A stretch of 64,000 nucleotides of DNA from positions 310,001 to 374,000 of the forward strand of contig NZ_FYEB01000001.1 in assembly GCF_900187445.1 (NCBI RefSeq), read 5' to 3'. Position numbers and translations under genes: made by a program. Shown here one piece after another: positions 1-9,920 of this stretch; the stretch's first letter is position 1; every line of letters starts with the position of its first letter. This DNA comes from Pseudomonas sp. Irchel s3b2 (GTDB lineage Bacteria; Pseudomonadota; Gammaproteobacteria; Pseudomonadales; Pseudomonadaceae). Below the pieces are notes generated by a model. That model was not told the DNA's origin. It saw only the letters and a program-made list of their open reading frames with translations, and did no database searches.

Positions 1-9
1 TGGAGCACC

Positions 10-46
10 GCGTTATCGTTCTTCGCGGGCAAGCCTCGCTCCTACA
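10..46. repeat. Half of a REP-like intergenic repeat (GCGGGCAAG family)
   Basis: The stretch contains TTCTTCGCGGGCAAGCCTCG followed by CTCCTACAG, which recurs in longer hairpin form at 6969, 12482, 34772, 47814, 51837 and 63207. Only the right arm lies inside the window; the left arm is presumably upstream of base 1. Confidence 0.8.
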
Positions 47-61
47 GTTTCGCGGGTTATG

Positions 62-94
62 AAAAAGCCCCTGAATCGTGAGATTCAGGGGCTT
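62..94 (-). terminator. Rho-independent terminator of glpD
   Basis: Perfect 13-bp arms AAGCCCCTGAATC and GATTCAGGGGCTT are separated by 4 nt. On the minus strand they are followed by a run of T. It lies 21 bp downstream of the glpD stop. Confidence 0.85.
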
Positions 95-114
95 CGTTTC
101 AACCGGATTCCCGA

Positions 115-1653
115 TCAGGCCGCTTCGATCTTGCTGCGGTTCTGTTCGACCTTGTTCAGGTAATCCTTGAGCTTTTGCTGTTCCGCCGGGGTGGTGAACA
201 GCCCAAGCTTGCTGCGGCGCCACAGAATGTCGTGGGCGGTGGTCGCCCATTCTTCGCTGCACAGATAATCGACTTCGCGGGTGTAGAGGCCGCCGCCGAT
301 GTGTTCGCCCAGGTCACTGAGGTTTTGCACGCCTTCGAGCATGCGCCAGGTGCGGCTGCCGTAAGTGGTGGCCCAGCGTCGGGCTATTTCGGTGGGCACC
401 CAGTCGAACTGGTCGCGGATCCGCGAGCTCAAGGCCTGCGGGGTGGTCATGTCTTCACCGCCGGGCAGGGTGGCACTGGCGGTCCAGCTTGGTTTGATGT
501 GGGTGAAGTACGGGGCCAGTTGCGCCAGTGCCGACTCGGCCAGTTTGCGGTAAGTCGTCAGTTTGCCGCCGAACACCGATAGCAGCGGCGCTTCTTCGCC
601 ACTGCCCGACAACGCCAATGTGTAATCGCGGGTGACGGCCGACGGGTTGTCGGATTCGTCGTTGCACAGCGGACGAACGCCGGAGTAGCTGTGCAGGATG
701 TCGTCGCGGTTGAGTTGCTTCTTGAAATGGGCGTTGACCACTTTGAGCAGGTAATCGGTTTCGCCTTCAGTGATCGCAACTGCAGCCGGGTCGCCGGTGT
801 ACTCGCGGTCGGTGGTGCCGATCAGGGTGAAGTGGTTCAGGTACGGAATGGTGAACACGATACGCTGATCTTCGTTTTGCAGAATGTGCGCATGTTCGCC
901 TTCGTACAGTTTTGGCACGATCAGGTGGCTGCCCTGGATCAGACGGATGCCGTATGGCGACTCCATCTTCAGGTCGTCACGAATGAACTGGGCGACCCAT
1001 GGGCCTGCAGCGTTGACCAGTGCCTTGGCGTGGATCGAAAACAGACTGCCATCGGCGCGTTCAAGGTGCAGATCCCACAGGCCCTTGGTGCGACGGGCAC
1101 TGACGCAACGGGTTTGGGTATGGACGTGAGCGCCTTTCTCGCGGGCGGCCATGGCGTTGAGTACGACCAGGCGTGCGTCATCGACCCAGCAATCGGAATA
1201 TTCGAAGCCTTTGGTGATTTCGCTTTTCAGCGGGCTGTCCGGGCCGAACTTCAGGCTTTTCGAGCCTTCGAGTTTTTCCCGTTTGCCGAGGTGATCATAA
1301 AGGAACAGGCCGGCGCGGATCATCCAGGCCGGACGCAGGTGCGGGCGGTGCGGCAGCACGAAACGCATTTGCTTGACGATGTGCGGCGCCTTGGCCAGCA
1401 GCACTTCGCGTTCGGCGAGGGCTTCGCGCACCAGGCGGAATTCGTAATGTTCGAGGTAGCGCAGGCCGCCGTGGATCAGCTTGCTGCTGGCAGACGAGGT
1501 GTGGCTGGCCAGGTCATCCTTTTCGCAAAGGAATACCGAAAGACCGCGACCGGCGGCATCCGCTGCGATTCCCACGCCATTGATCCCACCACCAATGACG
1601 GCGATATCGTAGACCTCGGCGAGAGGGGGCGTAGGCAAGGTAGAAGTGGGCAT
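115..1653 (-). CDS. glpD: Aerobic glycerol-3-phosphate dehydrogenase
   Basis: This 512-aa FAD enzyme oxidises sn-glycerol-3-phosphate to dihydroxyacetone phosphate and passes electrons to ubiquinone at the inner membrane. The N-terminus carries the FAD dinucleotide-binding motif IGGGINGVGIAADAAGRGL (about residues 20-38), and HTSSASSKLIHGGLRYLEH (about 51-69) is typical of GlpD. Length matches the family (about 500 aa). It is the last gene of the minus-strand glp set, after glpF, glpK and glpR, and it has its own upstream region with a GlpR-like palindrome at 1693-1706 and its own terminator. The ATG at 1653 is used; no better in-frame start is seen. It is very probably repressed by GlpR and induced by glycerol-3-phosphate, as in other pseudomonads. 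Confidence 0.97.
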   Translation of the reverse strand: MPTSTLPTPPLAEVYDIAVIGGGINGVGIAADAAGRGLSVFLCEKDDLASHTSSASSKLIHGGLRYLEHYEFRLVREALAEREVLLAKAPHIVKQMRFVLPHRPHLRPAWMIRAGLFLYDHLGKREKLEGSKSLKFGPDSPLKSEITKGFEYSDCWVDDARLVVLNAMAAREKGAHVHTQTRCVSARRTKGLWDLHLERADGSLFSIHAKALVNAAGPWVAQFIRDDLKMESPYGIRLIQGSHLIVPKLYEGEHAHILQNEDQRIVFTIPYLNHFTLIGTTDREYTGDPAAVAITEGETDYLLKVVNAHFKKQLNRDDILHSYSGVRPLCNDESDNPSAVTRDYTLALSGSGEEAPLLSVFGGKLTTYRKLAESALAQLAPYFTHIKPSWTASATLPGGEDMTTPQALSSRIRDQFDWVPTEIARRWATTYGSRTWRMLEGVQNLSDLGEHIGGGLYTREVDYLCSEEWATTAHDILWRRSKLGLFTTPAEQQKLKDYLNKVEQNRSKIEAA

Positions 1654-1692
1654 CGGCTGGCCTCGGGCTTTTTAATTTCTATATTTGAATTC

Positions 1693-1706
1693 GAACATTA
1701 ATGTTC
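1693..1706. promoter_or_regulatory. Putative GlpR operator before glpD
   Basis: A perfect 14-bp palindrome GAACATTAATGTTC sits 40 bp upstream of the glpD start. It is flanked by TTC on the left and an AT-rich tract on the right. The TTCGAACAT-type core resembles known GlpR operators. The assignment is inferred from position and the adjacent regulator gene. Confidence 0.55.
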
Positions 1707-1814
1707 ATTTGCGAAAATATTAGCCCATAAAGACGCCCGCAGCCAGTGAGCTTCGATTGAAAATACTGATCGAAGGGCCGTTAAAGGAAAATTTACGAAC
1801 ATCGATGTACAGGT

Positions 1815-1920
1815 CATTCCCACGCTCTGCGTGGGAATGCATCAATAGAAGCTCTGCGTCGGCGTTGAGGCGGGACGCGGCGTCCCAGGCGGCATTCCCA
1901 CGCGGAGCGTGGGAACGATC
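1815..1920. repeat. Long inverted intergenic repeat (CGCTCTGCGTGGGAATGC family)
   Basis: Outer arms CATTCCCACGCTCTGCGTG and its near-complement CACGCGGAGCGTGGGAACG enclose an inner GC-rich hairpin (GGGACGCGGCGTCCC). Copies of the same element occur at 39586-39696 and 56821-56925. It lies between glpR and glpD. Confidence 0.85.
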
Positions 1921-1933
1921 TGTACGAAGGGGG

Positions 1934-2689
1934 TTAAACCACTTCCAACCGAATCTTGTGCTGGCTCAACAACTGCCCCAAGGCCGGCGAAGGCTGCTGA
2001 TCGGTGACCAGGCAGTCGATCAGGCTGATCGGCCCCAGACGAATCATGGCATTGCGCCCAAATTTGCTGGAGTCGGCTGCCAGAATCACCTGCCGGGCAT
2101 TGGCGATGATCGCTTGGGATACCCGCACTTCCTGATAGTCGAAGTCCAGCAGGCTACCGTCTTCATCGATGCCGCTGATGCCGACCAAGGCGAAGTCGAC
2201 CTTGAACTGGTTAATGAAGTCGACACTCGCCTGACCGACCACGCCCCCGTCACGCCGCACGTTGCCACCCGTCAGCAGCACGTCGAAATCGTCCTTGGCG
2301 CTGAGCATCGAGGCCACATGCAGGTTGTTGGTGATGATCTTCAGGTGGTTGTGGTTGAGCAACGCCCGAGCGATGGATTCGGTGGTGGTGCCGATGTTGA
2401 TGAACAGTGAGGCGTGATCGGGAATCTGAGCGGCAATGGCTTCGCCGATGCGCTGCTTTTCATCGCGCATCTGATCGGCGCGCATGGCGTAGGCGGTATT
2501 TTCGACACTGGAGTCGTAGGCTGCGCCGCCGTGGTAGCGACGCAGCAGATTCACTTCCGCCAGTTGATTGATATCGCGGCGGATGGTTTGCGGTGTAACG
2601 ACGAACAGCTGAGCCATTTCCTCGATGCTGACATAGCCGCGCTCGCGGACCAGTTCGAGGATTTGCTGCTGACGGGGAGGCAGATTCAT
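1934..2689 (-). CDS. glpR: DeoR-family repressor of the glp regulon
   Basis: This 251-aa transcription factor is expected to repress glycerol uptake and catabolism genes until glycerol-3-phosphate binds. The N-terminal helix-turn-helix is visible in [20 protein letters not shown] and [13 protein letters not shown] (about residues 6-43). The C-terminal half carries the DeoR sugar-phosphate sensor motifs [14 protein letters not shown] and [15 protein letters not shown]. Length equals the family norm of about 252 aa. It sits between glpK and glpD on the same strand. A repeat in the 280-bp gap to glpD and a palindrome before glpD suggest that glpD is transcribed separately. Confidence 0.95.
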   Translation of the reverse strand: MNLPPRQQQILELVRERGYVSIEEMAQLFVVTPQTIRRDINQLAEVNLLRRYHGGAAYDSSVENTAYAMRADQMRDEKQRIGEAIAAQIPDHASLFINIGTTTESIARALLNHNHLKIITNNLHVASMLSAKDDFDVLLTGGNVRRDGGVVGQASVDFINQFKVDFALVGISGIDEDGSLLDFDYQEVRVSQAIIANARQVILAADSSKFGRNAMIRLGPISLIDCLVTDQQPSPALGQLLSQHKIRLEVV

Positions 2690-2784
2690 GGGGCTTCCTT
2701 TGGGCTGCCATGCAAAATTTGCCCATGATGCCGCAGGAATCCGCTCCCTACCAGTTACAACCAGATACGAGTCCGGTCCTCGGC

Positions 2785-4311
<1,527 letters not shown>

Positions 4312-4366
4312 TTAGGAAGTGAGGTCAGGCGCGAGACCACATGGGCAGGATCACGCGCCAACGGTT

Positions 4367-5218
4367 TCAAGACGTTCTTGGTTTGCCGTCAATGGCTGGT
4401 GTTGCCTCCTTTGTAGCAGGTATGGCGCTGGGCAGATGACGGGCAATCAGCCCGCGATAAGCTGCGGCACCGAGGCAGGCACCAACAATCGGTGCAAAAA
4501 TCGGGATCAGGAAGTACGGGATATCGCGCCCGCCAGTGAAGGAAATTTCACCCCAGCCTGCGAAGAAAGTCATCAGTTTTGGACCGAAATCACGCGCCGG
4601 GTTCATCGCGAAACCGGTCAGCGGGCCCATCGAGCTGCCAATCACGGCAATCAGCAGGCCGATCAGCAGCGGCGCCAGCGGCCCTTTGGGCAGACCATTG
4701 TTGTCGTCGGTCAGCGACATGATCACGCCCATCAGGATAGCGGTGATGATCACTTCAACCAAAAAGGCCTGGGCTGTGGCCAGGGCAGGGTTCGGGAAAG
4801 TGGAGAACACCGAAGCCAGCTCAAGGCTGGCCTCGGTGCCACGAACCATTTGGTGAGTTTGTTCGAAATCGAAGAAAAGATTGCTGTACAGCGTGTAAAC
4901 CAACAATGCCCCGCAGAAGGCGCCAGCCACCTGGGAGAGGATATAGAAAGGCAGTTTGCGCTTTTCGAAGTCAGCGAAAATGCTTAGCGCGATACTCACG
5001 GCAGGATTGAGGTGCGCGCCGGAAACGCCGGCGGTGAGGTAGATCGCCATGCTGACGCCAACCCCCCAGATGATGCTGATTTCCCACAGTCCGAAGCTGG
5101 CACCCGCCACCTTGAGCGCGGCAACGCAGCCGGTACCGAAAAAGATTAGCAGTGCAGTACCCAGAAACTCGGCCATACATTGGCTCGAGAGCGACGGTTG
5201 TTGTAAAGCAGTTGTCAT
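4367..5218 (-). CDS. glpF: Glycerol uptake facilitator (aquaglyceroporin)
   Basis: This 283-aa inner-membrane channel of the MIP family carries both pore signatures, HLNPAVS in the first half and AMNPARDFGP in the second. Six hydrophobic segments are recognisable. The start at 5218 (MTTALQQPSLSSQ) is chosen over an in-frame ATG 13 codons upstream because AAAAGAGGTTTTCA gives it a ribosome site and the longer version adds only a basic, non-family extension. It leads the glpFK operon. Confidence 0.95.
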   Translation of the reverse strand: MTTALQQPSLSSQCMAEFLGTALLIFFGTGCVAALKVAGASFGLWEISIIWGVGVSMAIYLTAGVSGAHLNPAVSIALSIFADFEKRKLPFYILSQVAGAFCGALLVYTLYSNLFFDFEQTHQMVRGTEASLELASVFSTFPNPALATAQAFLVEVIITAILMGVIMSLTDDNNGLPKGPLAPLLIGLLIAVIGSSMGPLTGFAMNPARDFGPKLMTFFAGWGEISFTGGRDIPYFLIPIFAPIVGACLGAAAYRGLIARHLPSAIPATKEATPAIDGKPRTS

Positions 5219-5590
5219 TGAAAACCTCTTTTTTGTTGTTGTCTGGCGCTTGTTCATCTAAGTCAAAGCGCGATTTCCACCAAGGCAAGGATCCCCATCC
5301 TGTGCTCGGCTTACTGCTGGGGTGCTGCGGTGAGACATTCGTGCAGTATTCAGATTCGAAAAAATATAGACAAGAAACGCTGCTGTCAAAGGTCGAAAGT
5401 GAACTGTTGGTCACATTTAAACTATTAGTCTCGTGAATGACCGCGTCGTTCATCAGGCCGACCGACCGTGGACGAGTGGCAGAGGGGCTCGGCCAAGCCT
5501 TTGAAATGGCGCTGCAATCGAGCCTTTTATCGATCAATGGCCTAGAATCCTGCGCAGTATTTTTCTTCTGCCGCCAAGCTTGGAGCTGCT
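5219..5590. promoter_or_regulatory. Divergent control region glpF / ybaK
   Basis: This 372-bp non-coding interval lies between two divergent genes. It must contain the glpFK promoter. The minus-strand stretch CTATATTTTTTCGAATC at about 5353-5369 shares ATATTT...TTCGAA with the region before glpD and may be a GlpR site, but the match is weak. No small gene is seen. Confidence 0.4.
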
Positions 5591-6061
5591 ATGACCCCCG
5601 CATTGGATTTGTTGAAAAAAGTTCGTGCCGAACATCGCGTGCACAGTTACGAACATGATCCGAAGGCCGTGTCCTATGGTCTGGAGGCCGCGGAAAAACT
5701 GGGATTGGACCCGGCTCAGGTGTTCAAGACATTGCTGGCGGCCAGCGAAAAGGGAGAATTGTTGGTGGCGGTGGTACCGGTCGTCGGAAGTCTGGACTTG
5801 AAGGCGCTGGCGCATACCGCTGGGGTGAAAAAAGTCGAAATGGCTGATCCTGCCGCCGCGCAACGTTCGACGGGGTATCTGTTAGGCGGCATCAGTCCGC
5901 TCGGGCAGAAAAAGCGCCTGCGTACCTTTATTGACAGTTCAGCTCAGCCTTTTTCCAGCATCTTCGTCAGCGCCGGACGGCGCGGTCTGGAAGTTGAACT
6001 GGCGCCCGCCGTGTTGGCCGAACACACCCAGGCGAAGTTCGCCGATATCGGTCGCGCCTGA
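5591..6061 (+). CDS. ybaK: Cys-tRNA(Pro)/Cys-tRNA(Cys) deacylase, YbaK/EbsC family
   Basis: This 156-aa protein matches the YbaK/ProX editing domain that hydrolyses Cys mis-attached to tRNA(Pro). The family's catalytic lysine falls at the expected position: K46 in [25 protein letters not shown] near residue 95 is a family signature. A ribosome site (TTGGAG) lies 7-8 nt before the ATG. The phzF-like gene follows 116 bp downstream on the same strand. Confidence 0.93.
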   Translation: MTPALDLLKKVRAEHRVHSYEHDPKAVSYGLEAAEKLGLDPAQVFKTLLAASEKGELLVAVVPVVGSLDLKALAHTAGVKKVEMADPAAAQRSTGYLLGGISPLGQKKRLRTFIDSSAQPFSSIFVSAGRRGLEVELAPAVLAEHTQAKFADIGRA

Positions 6062-6177
6062 GTAGAAGGTCTCGGGCGTTCAGCCCGGCACTGTATGGTG
6101 GAAATTGATTGGTTCTGTCACTGGTGAAGGGCTCTTCGTGGCTTCATGCTCGTCGACCTAAAAAAGGGAGAAGTGCC

Positions 6178-6960
6178 ATGCAGTTGGAGTTTCATCAGGT
6201 TGATGCGTTCAGTGATCGTCCATTCAGTGGTAACCCGGCGATGGTGTACCGGCTCGATGCCTGGCTCGACGATGAGTTGATGCAAAAAATCGCCGCCGAA
6301 CACAACCTCGCCGAAACCGCATTTCTGGTACGTGAGGGTGCCGTCTGGCACATCCGCTGGTTTACCCCGACCACCGAAGTCCCGTTATGCGGCCATGCGA
6401 CCCTGGCCAGCGCCTATGTTCTGTTTGAAATCTATAAGGAGCCGGTCGAACGGCTGGACTTCACCTGCAAGTCCGGCCCGCTGAGTGTCAGTCGTGAGGG
6501 CGAGCGCTTGTGGCTGGATTTCCCGGCCATCGTGCCAACAGAAGTGGGCGTGACCCTGGATGTCGAGCGCGCCTTGGGTGTGAAAACAGTCGACGTGTTG
6601 GGTTCGAAAGAATTGTTCGTGGTGCTGGAGTCCGAGCAAGCGGTGCTCGATTGTCAGCCGGACATGGTTGCGCTGGCAAAACTGCCGTGGCTGGGCGCCA
6701 TTGTGACGGCCAAGGGCAACAAGCATGATTTTGTGTCGCGATACTTTGCCCCGGCAATCGGCATCAACGAAGACCCGGTGACTGGGTCGACCCATTGCAG
6801 CCTGATTCCGTATTGGTCGGAGCGCTTGAGCAAGTCGAGTTTGACGGCTTATCAGTGTTCGGCGCGGGGCGGGGAGTTGTTCTGCCAGCTGGAAGGGGAT
6901 CGAGTGAGTATTGGCGGGAATGCGACGCTGGTCGCAAGTGGCAGATTATTGCTCGGATGA
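6178..6960 (+). CDS. PhzF-family isomerase/epimerase
   Basis: A 260-aa protein of the PhzF/YddE fold (two similar hot-dog-like halves). Family residues are present: AEHNLAETAFLV with the catalytic Glu at 46, FTPTTEVPLCGHATLASAY, and NEDPVTGSTHC with the conserved Asp in the C-terminal half. The ATG at 6178 is preferred over one 23 codons upstream because AAAAAGGGAGAAGTGCC provides a strong ribosome site. No phenazine genes surround it, so its substrate is unknown; the role in PhzF itself (phenazine synthesis) should not be assumed. Confidence 0.88.
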   Translation: MQLEFHQVDAFSDRPFSGNPAMVYRLDAWLDDELMQKIAAEHNLAETAFLVREGAVWHIRWFTPTTEVPLCGHATLASAYVLFEIYKEPVERLDFTCKSGPLSVSREGERLWLDFPAIVPTEVGVTLDVERALGVKTVDVLGSKELFVVLESEQAVLDCQPDMVALAKLPWLGAIVTAKGNKHDFVSRYFAPAIGINEDPVTGSTHCSLIPYWSERLSKSSLTAYQCSARGGELFCQLEGDRVSIGGNATLVASGRLLLG

Positions 6961-6968
6961 TTTTTTTT

Positions 6969-7074
6969 GTAGGAACGAGCGGTGCGGCGATCCGACTTGC
7001 CCGCGAAGGCGTATTTTCAGTCGACATCATTGTTGACTGACACGACGCCTTCGCGGGCAAGCCTCGCTCCTACA
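6969..7074. repeat. REP-like hairpin repeat, GCGGGCAAG family
   Basis: Arms GTAGGAACGAGCGGTGCGG...TTGCCCGCGAAGGCG and CGCCTTCGCGGGCAAGCCTC...CTCCTAC form a long imperfect inverted repeat between the convergent phzF-like and ABC ATPase genes. Confidence 0.88.
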
Positions 7075-7084
7075 GATTCTGGTG

Positions 7085-8194
7085 TCAGCTGGCGGTGCTG
7101 TACCGCCGGACACCGGATTCGATCACCGGAATCTGCGCCGCCGTGCTGCCGTTCGCCTGGAACAGCACCAGGTGTTCAGCCGCCACCCGAATGCCGACTT
7201 CAGCACCGACCAGATGATCGGCATGACTCGGGAAAATCGACTCCAGCTGTGCGCCCGTAGGCAGCTGCAATCGGTACAGGGTTGATGCCCCCTGGAAGCT
7301 CTTGCCGACAATCTGCGCCCTCAGTGGGCTGTCCGGCGCATAGACGATGTCGTCCGGGCGTAGCAACACGTCCACGGCACAACCGATTGGCCAGGTGTAG
7401 GCACGGTTGCCGCGCAATTCACCCAACTCGGTCTGCACCGACTCCGGGCTGCTCAACTGGCCGCGAATGAAGTAACCCTGACCAATGAAACTGGCCACGA
7501 ACGGCGTCAGTGGTTCGTGATAGAGGTTGTAGGGCGTGTCCCACTGCTCCAGGCGACCTTCCTTGAAAACGCCCACGTGGTCGCTGACCGCGAAGGCTTC
7601 TTCCTGATCGTGGGTCACCAGGATCGCACTGGTGCCACGAGCCTTGAGAATGTCGCGTACCTCATGACTGAGCTTGCGTCGTAATTCGCCGTCGAGGTTG
7701 GAGAATGGTTCATCGAGCAACAGCAGTTGCGGTTCCGGCGCCAGGGCACGGGCCAAAGCCACACGTTGCTGCTGGCCACCGGACAGTTCGTGGGGGAAAC
7801 GCTTGCCGAGGTTTTTCAGGTTGACCAGCTCGAGCAGTTCTTCGGTGATGCGATCCTTTTGCGGGTGCTTGCGGATCCCGAAGGCGATGTTCTCGGCCAC
7901 GCTCAAATGCGGAAACAGTGCGTAATCCTGGAACACCATGCCGATCCGGCGTTTCTCCGGGGCGAGGGTGAAGCCGGCGCTGGAGATGGTCTCGCCCGCC
8001 AGCTGGATTTCACCTTCATGCACCGGTTCGAAACCGGCAATCGCCCGCAGGGTGGTGGTTTTGCCGCAGCCTGAAGACCCTAGCAGGCAACCGATATCGC
8101 CGGCATTCAAATGCAGGTTGAGATTCTGCACGACCCGCTGATTTTGATAACCGCACGCCAGGTTGCGCAGGTTCAGCAGTAAGGTCTGGCTCAT
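7085..8194 (-). CDS. ABC transporter ATP-binding protein (FbpC/PotA-like)
   Basis: A 369-aa importer-type ATPase. Walker [13 protein letters not shown] (about 38-49), signature [15 protein letters not shown], Walker [13 protein letters not shown] and the H-loop VTHDQEEAF are intact. A C-terminal TOBE-like regulatory region (about 240-369) is as expected for the CUT/FbpC/PotA class. Its ATG overlaps the argF stop (ATGA), so it is translationally coupled to argF. No permease or binding-protein gene is nearby, so the partner subunits must be encoded elsewhere and the substrate (iron, polyamine, other) cannot be named. Confidence 0.92.
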   Translation of the reverse strand: MSQTLLLNLRNLACGYQNQRVVQNLNLHLNAGDIGCLLGSSGCGKTTTLRAIAGFEPVHEGEIQLAGETISSAGFTLAPEKRRIGMVFQDYALFPHLSVAENIAFGIRKHPQKDRITEELLELVNLKNLGKRFPHELSGGQQQRVALARALAPEPQLLLLDEPFSNLDGELRRKLSHEVRDILKARGTSAILVTHDQEEAFAVSDHVGVFKEGRLEQWDTPYNLYHEPLTPFVASFIGQGYFIRGQLSSPESVQTELGELRGNRAYTWPIGCAVDVLLRPDDIVYAPDSPLRAQIVGKSFQGASTLYRLQLPTGAQLESIFPSHADHLVGAEVGIRVAAEHLVLFQANGSTAAQIPVIESGVRRYSTAS

Positions 8195-9111
8195 GCGTGG
8201 TGGTACGAAGGCGGGACGAGGAATTCGAGCAAGGCCTTTTGTGCGTGAAGACGGTTTTCGGCTTGATCCCAGGCCACCGAGCGCGAATCATCGAGCAGAT
8301 CCAGGCTGATTTCCTCGCCACGGTGGGCCGGCAGGCAATGCATGAACAGCACGTCTGGCGCGGCCAGGTCGAGCAGGGCACGGTTGACCTGGAAGGGTGC
8401 GAACAGCTTCAGGCGCTTGGCGGTTTCCTCTTCCTGGCCCATGGAGGTCCAGACGTCGGTGCTTACCAGGTGCGCGCCGCGCACAGCTTCCTGTGGATCG
8501 CGGACGATGGTCACCCGATCGCCGGCTTTAGCTACGAACTCTGGGTTTGGCTCGTAACCTTCCGGGCAGGCTATACGCAACTGGAAGTCGAACTGGATCG
8601 CCGCTTCTATATAGCTGTTGCACATGTTGTTGCCATCGCCGATCCAGGCCACGGTCTTGCCTTGAATCGAACCCCGGTGTTCGAGGAAGGTTTGCATATC
8701 GGCCAGCAACTGGCACGGGTGCAGGTCATCGGACAGGCCGTTGATCACCGGCACGCGGGAGTTGGCGGCGAATTCGGTCAGGGTGCTGTGGGCAAAGGTG
8801 CGGATCATCACCGCATCGAGCATGCTCGACATGACGATGGCGCAGTCGCCGATCGGCTCGCCGCGGCCCAATTGGGTATCGCGTGGCGACAGGAAGATTG
8901 CCTGGCCACCGAGCTGGATCATACCGGCCTCGAACGAGATACGGGTGCGGGTCGAGGACTTCTCGAAAATCATCCCCAGGACGCGGTTCTTCAAAGGCTC
9001 GAACAGTACGCCGCGGTTACGCAGGTCCTTGAGCTCAACGCCTCGACGGATCACGCTGACCAGCTCTTCGGGCGTGCAATCCATCAGGGAGAGAAAGTGC
9101 CTTGCGCTCAT
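8191..9111 (-). CDS. argF: Anabolic ornithine carbamoyltransferase
   Basis: A 306-aa enzyme that makes citrulline from ornithine and carbamoyl phosphate in arginine synthesis. The carbamoyl-phosphate motif [13 protein letters not shown] (about 50-62) and the ornithine-loop motif [12 protein letters not shown] near residue 270 are present. Two adjacent ATGs (9114, 9111) are possible; the second gives [12 protein letters not shown], the start I recall for the P. aeruginosa enzyme, with AAAGG 10-13 nt upstream. It is followed by an ABC ATPase with a 4-nt overlap. ArgR-like half-sites at 9217-9258 suggest arginine repression. Confidence 0.96.
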   Translation of the reverse strand: MSARHFLSLMDCTPEELVSVIRRGVELKDLRNRGVLFEPLKNRVLGMIFEKSSTRTRISFEAGMIQLGGQAIFLSPRDTQLGRGEPIGDCAIVMSSMLDAVMIRTFAHSTLTEFAANSRVPVINGLSDDLHPCQLLADMQTFLEHRGSIQGKTVAWIGDGNNMCNSYIEAAIQFDFQLRIACPEGYEPNPEFVAKAGDRVTIVRDPQEAVRGAHLVSTDVWTSMGQEEETAKRLKLFAPFQVNRALLDLAAPDVLFMHCLPAHRGEEISLDLLDDSRSVAWDQAENRLHAQKALLEFLVPPSYHHA

Positions 9112-9495
9112 CATTGACTACCTTTTTGCAACAGACCGCAGATACTCAAAGCCTTGTTTAACTGAAAAACGGGCGAGACCTGCGGCGTAAGCCGCACGGG
9201 GCGACGAAATAGGGGAAGGCGCGATATTGACATTAAATGTCGCGTTTTTCCAATGGGCTACGGTGTTTAGAGGATTTCAGAGAGGCTACGGGTGACCGCA
9301 GTAGCGCTTTTGAAGCCTGTTTCCTGACAGCAGCTGATCATTTGTACACCGGGCTCGCCGGGCTTGGCAATCAAACAGGGCGCGGGCGTTATGCTGGCGG
9401 TCGGTTTTTGATCGGGAATGTGTGTTGTCCGAAACATTTGCTAATGCAAGGTGCTGGGTTATAACTAGGATTCGAGCGATGCAGGAGCCCCTGGA
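9112..9495. promoter_or_regulatory. argF control region and upstream gap
   Basis: This 384-bp interval between divergent argF and the small plus-strand gene at 9496 contains the ArgR-like half-sites listed separately. No credible gene is seen in it; a 75-codon open frame on the plus strand has no ribosome site and unlikely composition. Confidence 0.5.
9217..9258 (+). promoter_or_regulatory. Putative tandem ArgR half-sites before argF
   Basis: TGTCGC at 9238 is followed at the right distance by AA (TGTCGC-N8-AA-N5). Exactly 21 bp upstream, at 9217, a weaker copy reads AGGCGC-N6-GACA. The Pseudomonas ArgR half-site consensus I recall is TGTCGCN6GNAAN5. The sites lie about 105-150 bp upstream of argF. 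Confidence 0.5.
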
Positions 9496-9786
9496 ATGGA
9501 ATCGAAAGAACAGCTGTTAATGGAACTGCTCGGCCTCACGGCACGTTCTCTGACCCACCTCACTGCTTCCATGACCTCGATGTCTTTCGAGTTGTTGCGC
9601 AGTGAAGACGAAGTCACCAAGGCGGCCGGCCGGCGCATGATCGACCGCATGGCCACCATCAGCGGCGGACTCGACGAGCATTGGCGCCTGATCGGCGAGC
9701 TCACCGGCGTGCATGTTGCCCATGAGCAGATCGAAACCATCGAGGAGATCCAGTTGCAGGCGCCGCCGGGTCTGCCGTCGAGCTGA
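9496..9786 (+). CDS. Small conserved hypothetical protein
   Basis: A 96-aa soluble protein with no signal peptide or membrane segment, helical throughout in appearance (MELLGLTARSLTHLTASM; EVTKAAGRRMIDRMATISGG). AGGAG lies 8 nt before the ATG. It stands alone between argF and the molybdopterin oxidoreductase. I recall a small hypothetical gene at the same place in P. aeruginosa. No function can be given. Confidence 0.75.
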   Translation: MESKEQLLMELLGLTARSLTHLTASMTSMSFELLRSEDEVTKAAGRRMIDRMATISGGLDEHWRLIGELTGVHVAHEQIETIEEIQLQAPPGLPSS

Positions 9787-9868
9787 TTCCTTGCTGCCAT
9801 CGGCTGGCCTGATGGTCGCCAATTCACAAGACGAACGTCGCTGGCAAAGGGGCGAGTCGCGCGCCATA

Positions 9869-9909
9869 GTTTTGTTCCCGCGGCCGATATTGCCCGCCCA
9901 GAACAAAAC
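9869..9909. promoter_or_regulatory. Inverted repeat before the molybdopterin oxidoreductase
   Basis: Arms GTTTTGTTC (9869-9877) and GAACAAAAC (9901-9909) are perfect 9-bp complements around a 23-nt loop that ends 11 nt before the ATG. It could be an operator or a 5' leader hairpin affecting translation. Confidence 0.4.
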
Positions 9910-9920
9910 AGAGACTGGCC

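Noticed and set aside
691..1701. Long plus-strand frame (336 codons) opposite glpD
   Set aside because: It is the antisense shadow of a high-GC gene with a certain identity; no ribosome site and no family match.
6969..7074. Possible CRISPR-like repeat
   Set aside because: Only inverted pairs with no regular spacers; it belongs to the REP-like family.
9237..9464. 75-codon plus-strand frame upstream of the small gene at 9496
   Set aside because: No ribosome site; overlaps the probable ArgR sites and argF promoter.
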